DNA of 7,568 nucleotides from the NCBI GenBank assembly GCA_007130445.1, contig SLSM01000200.1, positions 1 through 7,568 of the forward strand, written 5' to 3'. The notes below the pieces were generated by a model. The model was given only the letters and a program-made list of their open reading frames with translations. It did no database searches and was not told the origin of the DNA. The first letter of the stretch is position 1. Each line of letters starts with the position of its first letter. This stretch comes from Trueperaceae bacterium (lineage in GTDB: Bacteria > Deinococcota > Deinococci > Deinococcales > Trueperaceae). The position numbers and the translations under genes were made by a program. This document shows positions 5,870 to 7,568 of the stretch, piece by piece.

Positions 5870-6701
5870 GCCGGCCGAGGCGCTCGTGCCCGAAGCGCTG
5901 GACGGCTCGCAGCAGCTCCATGTGACCCGGTCGACCGGGTAGGACCATTCGGTGGTCGGCGTCGGCGAGGAACAGGCGCAAGGGGTGGCCCGGCAGGCGC
6001 CGGATGAGCTCGATGGTGCTCGACGGCAGTACCGTCGTGTCGCTCTGCCCCTGCACGACGAGCGTGGGACGCGCGGTGATGCTCGGCGCGACACGCAGGG
6101 CGCGCAGCCCCGCCTTGCGGACCTCGTCGACCGCGGCGGTGGGGATGGTGACGTCTCGCCTGAGTCGCTCGCGAACGGTCGGGTCGTCGAGGTCGACGTC
6201 TCCGACCTTGTCCTCGATCTCTGCGCGTACCGCTGGGTCGTCGAAGTCGACGCGCTCGTAGGGGCGGAACGTCTTTACGACGCGCTTCACGAGCGGGATC
6301 GCGAACGCACGCCGGTCCGGCAGGCTGGTGAACGGTGCCAGCAGCACCAGGGAGTCGGCGGGTGCGCCTTCGTCGGCGATCGCGGCGAGCGCGAGGGCGG
6401 CGCCCATCGAGAAGCCGACCAGCAGGACAGGGTCGTCCGAGGCGGCAGCCCGCTCGGCCTCACGCGCGACCGTCGCCCGCCACTCGGTCCAGCGGCGCTC
6501 GCCGAGGGTTGCCCAGTCGGGGCCGAAGCCGGGGAGGAGCGGCGCGTGGACCCGCCAGCCGATCGCCGCGAGCGCCGCGGCGATCGGTCGCACCTCGGCC
6601 GGCGTGCCGGGGAAGCCGTGGACGACGACGGCCGTGGCCGGGCCGTCGCCGGTCTCGAAGGGTTGGTGTTCGGGGCCGGGGAAGGCCTGCATGGGGTGCA
6701 T
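5856..6701 (-). CDS. Alpha/beta hydrolase, probable carboxylesterase or lipase-like
   Basis: A 281-residue cytosolic serine hydrolase (no signal peptide seen). With Met at 6701 as residue 1: 'VVVHGFPGTPAEVRP' near 25-39 supplies the HG oxyanion region, GFSMG (96-100) the nucleophile elbow with Ser98, Asp221 in 'QGQSDTTV' the likely acid, and His250 in 'LADADHRM' the base. 'GWRVHAPLLPGFG' is typical of the Est30-like carboxylesterase and monoacylglycerol-lipase group. Residues ~135-195 form the variable cap, rich in Arg and Asp. Natural substrate is unknown; short acyl esters are a family-based guess. ATG 6692 is an equally possible start and neither has a Shine-Dalgarno sequence. The longer frame up to 6887 adds a segment unlike the family. 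It is divergent from the pilin gene. Confidence 0.85.
   Translation of the reverse strand: MHPMQAFPGPEHQPFETGDGPATAVVVHGFPGTPAEVRPIAAALAAIGWRVHAPLLPGFGPDWATLGERRWTEWRATVAREAERAAASDDPVLLVGFSMGAALALAAIADEGAPADSLVLLAPFTSLPDRRAFAIPLVKRVVKTFRPYERVDFDDPAVRAEIEDKVGDVDLDDPTVRERLRRDVTIPTAAVDEVRKAGLRALRVAPSITARPTLVVQGQSDTTVLPSSTIELIRRLPGHPLRLFLADADHRMVLPGRPGHMELLRAVQRFGHERLGRLMPG
5861..5892. terminator. Hairpin across the convergent gene ends
   Basis: CGGGCATGAG (5861-5870) pairs with CTCGTGCCCG (5883-5892), ten pairs including one G-T, around a 12-nt loop. It spans the tilS-tadA stop codon and lies inside the last codons of the hydrolase. On the minus strand a short TTT follows about 7 nt later; on the plus strand there is no T-run. 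It may end transcription from both sides, since the overlapping genes leave no other space. Confidence 0.33.
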
Positions 6702-6782
6702 CGTCGCATGGGGATCGTGGACGAAGGGTGGTGCGGTGTGGCGGGTGTCGGCTTCGACCGCGTGCCTGACAGTGAGTGATGC

Positions 6783-6788
6783 ATTGTA
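6783..6788 (-). promoter_or_regulatory. Candidate -10 element (TACAAT) for the hydrolase
   Basis: TACAAT on the minus strand matches TATAAT at five of six positions and would give a leader of about 75-80 nt before ATG 6701. No good -35 lies at the usual distance. Confidence 0.3.
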
Positions 6789-6808
6789 AGAACTCCGTGA
6801 GTAGCGGC

Positions 6809-6817
6809 TGCTACCAT
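6809..6817 (+). promoter_or_regulatory. Candidate extended -10 (TGCTACCAT) for the pilin gene
   Basis: TGnTAnnAT fits an extended -10, which can work without a -35. It would place the transcript start near 6824 and give a leader of about 95 nt containing the stem-loop at 6867-6902. The hexamer alone matches only four of six positions. Confidence 0.28.
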
Positions 6818-6866
6818 TCGTCTCAAGCGGCACGTCCCTTGCGTCTTCTCGCCGCTGGAATCCCCC

Positions 6867-6902
6867 GAGCCACCGGGCATCATCCATTCACTCCCGGGGC
6901 TC
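6867..6902 (+). promoter_or_regulatory. Strong stem-loop in the pilin 5' leader
   Basis: GAGCC-a-CCGGG (6867-6877) pairs with CCCGGGGCTC (6893-6902): ten Watson-Crick pairs interrupted only by a bulged A at 6872, with a 15-nt AC/T-rich loop. It ends 4 nt before the Shine-Dalgarno site. It could stabilise the abundant pilin mRNA or control ribosome access; function is inference. Confidence 0.5.
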
Positions 6903-6906
6903 ACGA

Positions 6907-6912
6907 TAGGAG
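6907..6912 (+). promoter_or_regulatory. Shine-Dalgarno site of the pilin gene
   Basis: TAGGAG lies 6 nt before the ATG at 6919. It is the clearest ribosome binding site in the window, in contrast to the genes with leaderless-looking starts. Confidence 0.7.
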
Positions 6913-6918
6913 CGCATC

Positions 6919-7344
6919 ATGCGCAACCGTAGTCAGAAGGGCTTTACCCTTATCGAGCTGCTGATCGTCATCGCGATCATCGGCATCCTTGCAGCGGTTC
7001 TGATCCCGAACCTGCTGAATGCGCGGACCCAGGCGCAGCTCCGCGCCGCGCAGGCGTACAGCAGCCAGGTCTTCACTGCTGTCACGGCGGCGCTGGCATC
7101 AGATGCCGACGCGGTACCGGAGAACTTCGACGATGTTGAGTGCGGCGGCGCCGACCCGGTCCCCTCCTTCACAGCAGAAGGCACCTTGTACCAGTTCGGT
7201 TGGCCCGGGGCACCGGCGCTTGTTGCCACTGGTGGGTCTTGCGGCATCTCAGGTGACAACGATACCGGCATCATCACGGTTGTCGTGGAGACGAGCACCG
7301 GCTTCGAGTACACCAACGGCGCTCTGACCGATTCGCCCGAATGA
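6919..7344 (+). CDS. Type IV pilin / prepilin-like protein
   Basis: A 141-residue class III-signal prepilin. The leader MRNRSQKG (1-8) precedes the cleavage and N-methylation site G8/F9, followed by 'FTLIELLIVIAIIGILAAVL' with the invariant Glu at mature position 5 (Glu13). Pro30 and 'NLLNARTQAQ' continue the N-terminal helix. The globular part is short, acidic and rich in Gly, Ala, Thr and Val, and has two cysteines, C75 and C108, which could form the D-region disulfide. PilD-type peptidase should process it, and it should assemble into a pilus used for twitching, adhesion or DNA uptake. It may be the major pilin or a minor one. No assembly genes are in the window. G+C looks lower than in neighbours, which is common for highly expressed pilins. 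Start is fixed by TAGGAG at 6907-6912 and by the leader length. Confidence 0.92.
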   Translation: MRNRSQKGFTLIELLIVIAIIGILAAVLIPNLLNARTQAQLRAAQAYSSQVFTAVTAALASDADAVPENFDDVECGGADPVPSFTAEGTLYQFGWPGAPALVATGGSCGISGDNDTGIITVVVETSTGFEYTNGALTDSPE

Positions 7345-7349
7345 TGGCT

Positions 7350-7367
7350 AGCCGCTAGCGAGCGGCT
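7350..7367 (+). terminator. Hairpin just after the pilin stop
   Basis: AGCCGCT / AGCGGCT form a perfect 7-bp stem with an AGCG loop, 5 nt past the TGA. No T-run follows, so it may protect the 3' end of the mRNA or slow polymerase rather than end transcription alone. Confidence 0.35.
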
Positions 7368-7423
7368 TGGACCCGGAACATGGGCTTCCGCTCAGGAACG
7401 TGTGACAGCCCCTAGCCTCGCGA

Positions 7424-7452
7424 CCGGCAGGCATCCGATGGGTGCCTGCCGG
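7424..7452 (+). terminator. 13-bp hairpin downstream of the pilin
   Basis: CCGGCAGGCATCC and GGGTGCCTGCCGG pair over 13 positions (one T-G) around a GAT loop. It is the strongest hairpin in the window and nearly symmetric, so it would form on either strand. It lacks a T-tract; it may be a terminator for GC-rich genomes or a REP-like palindrome. Confidence 0.4.
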
Positions 7453-7460
7453 TGCCACGC

Positions 7461-7568
7461 AGGACCGGATGCGGGCTAGGCAAGCCTGGCGGCGAAGAAG
7501 CGCCAGCGATCGGTCCTCGAAGCTGCACCTAAACGAAGAGAGCATGGAGTTGTCGTCCTAAGGTAGGA
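7461..7568 (+). promoter_or_regulatory. Candidate structured RNA leader of the next gene (cut by window end)
   Basis: No coding frame is convincing here, but pairings are dense. AGGACCG (7461-7467) pairs with CGGTCCT (7511-7517). Inside that, GGCT/AGCC can form a small hairpin and CTGGCG (7486-7491) pairs with CGCCAG (7501-7506) around a GAA-containing loop. Further on, ACGA pairs with TCGT, with CCTAAAC before and CCTAAGGTAGGA after. The order GGCAAGCC, GAA-loop hairpin, GAAGC, CCTAAAC, GGTAGG recalls the c-di-GMP-I (GEMM) riboswitch, but GGCAAACC and GCAAAGC are not exact and the closing stem would lie off the window. AAGGTAGGA at the very end could instead be a ribosome binding site. Confidence 0.3.

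Noticed and set aside
4229..6094. A very long open frame on the minus strand antisense to tilS-tadA, plus other long Arg/Pro/Ala-rich frames opposite deoB and the DUF4388 gene
   Set aside because: They lie opposite recognisable genes, have low-complexity Arg/Pro/Ala/His composition and no family motif. They result from rare stop codons in GC-rich DNA.
6702..6887. N-terminal extension of the hydrolase by about 62 residues
   Set aside because: The added residues do not resemble the family, and the segment is the divergent promoter region of the pilin gene.
7544..7561. Five-codon ORF MELSS with a stop next to AGGTAGGA, as a leader peptide
   Set aside because: Too short, no own ribosome binding site, no regulatory codon run; expected by chance.
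7555..7566. GTCCTAAGGTAG matches the conserved 23S rRNA segment at the I-CeuI site
   Set aside because: Only 12 bases match; the surrounding bases (TAACTATAACG upstream, CGAAA downstream) do not. Better explained as a ribosome-binding-like or leader-RNA sequence.

Overview
The window is GC-rich chromosomal DNA, by eye around 70% G+C and somewhat lower in the pilin gene. I infer a Deinococcota-type bacterium (Trueperaceae or Deinococcaceae-like). The reasons are a one-piece TilS-TadA tRNA-modification enzyme, a Thermus/Deinococcus-style type IV pilin, a DUF4388 protein with a response-regulator-like N-terminus, and three genes whose start codon lies exactly 6 nt after a -10 hexamer, as expected for the leaderless mRNAs common in that phylum. 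The assignment rests on pattern recognition, not a search.

Left third (1-1826) is gene debris. An N-terminal piece of a Fic-family protein enters from the left and stops at 326. A matching C-terminal Fic piece lies at about 1585-1716 on the same strand, and the catalytic middle is gone. Between them are a small membrane-protein ORF (571-849) and remnants of deoB on the minus strand: a 451-bp copy of the deoB 3' end (1065-1515), a 40-bp shard (462-501) and a weaker possible shard (984-1027).

Middle (1827-5869) is two divergent units. On the minus strand, deoB (phosphopentomutase, 2881-4092) is followed after 28 nt by a degenerate receiver/DUF4388/roadblock-like protein (1827-2852). On the plus strand, tilS-tadA (4187-5869) makes one polypeptide that would modify two different tRNAs: lysidine at C34 of tRNA-Ile and inosine at A34 of tRNA-Arg. 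The two units share a 94-bp intergenic region carrying two opposed -10 elements.

Right third (5856-7568): an alpha/beta hydrolase (minus) overlaps the end of tilS-tadA tail to tail by 14 bp. Divergent from it is a type IV pilin (6919-7344) with a strong stem-loop just before its Shine-Dalgarno site. After the pilin come two hairpins and a densely structured stretch (7461-7568) that looks like the RNA leader of the next gene. It has a weak, unproven resemblance to the c-di-GMP-I (GEMM) riboswitch.

I saw no tRNA, rRNA, CRISPR array, transposase or integrase. The best leads are the scattered and partly homogenised deoB copies, the split Fic gene, the repeated -10/N6/start architecture and the post-pilin RNA structure.
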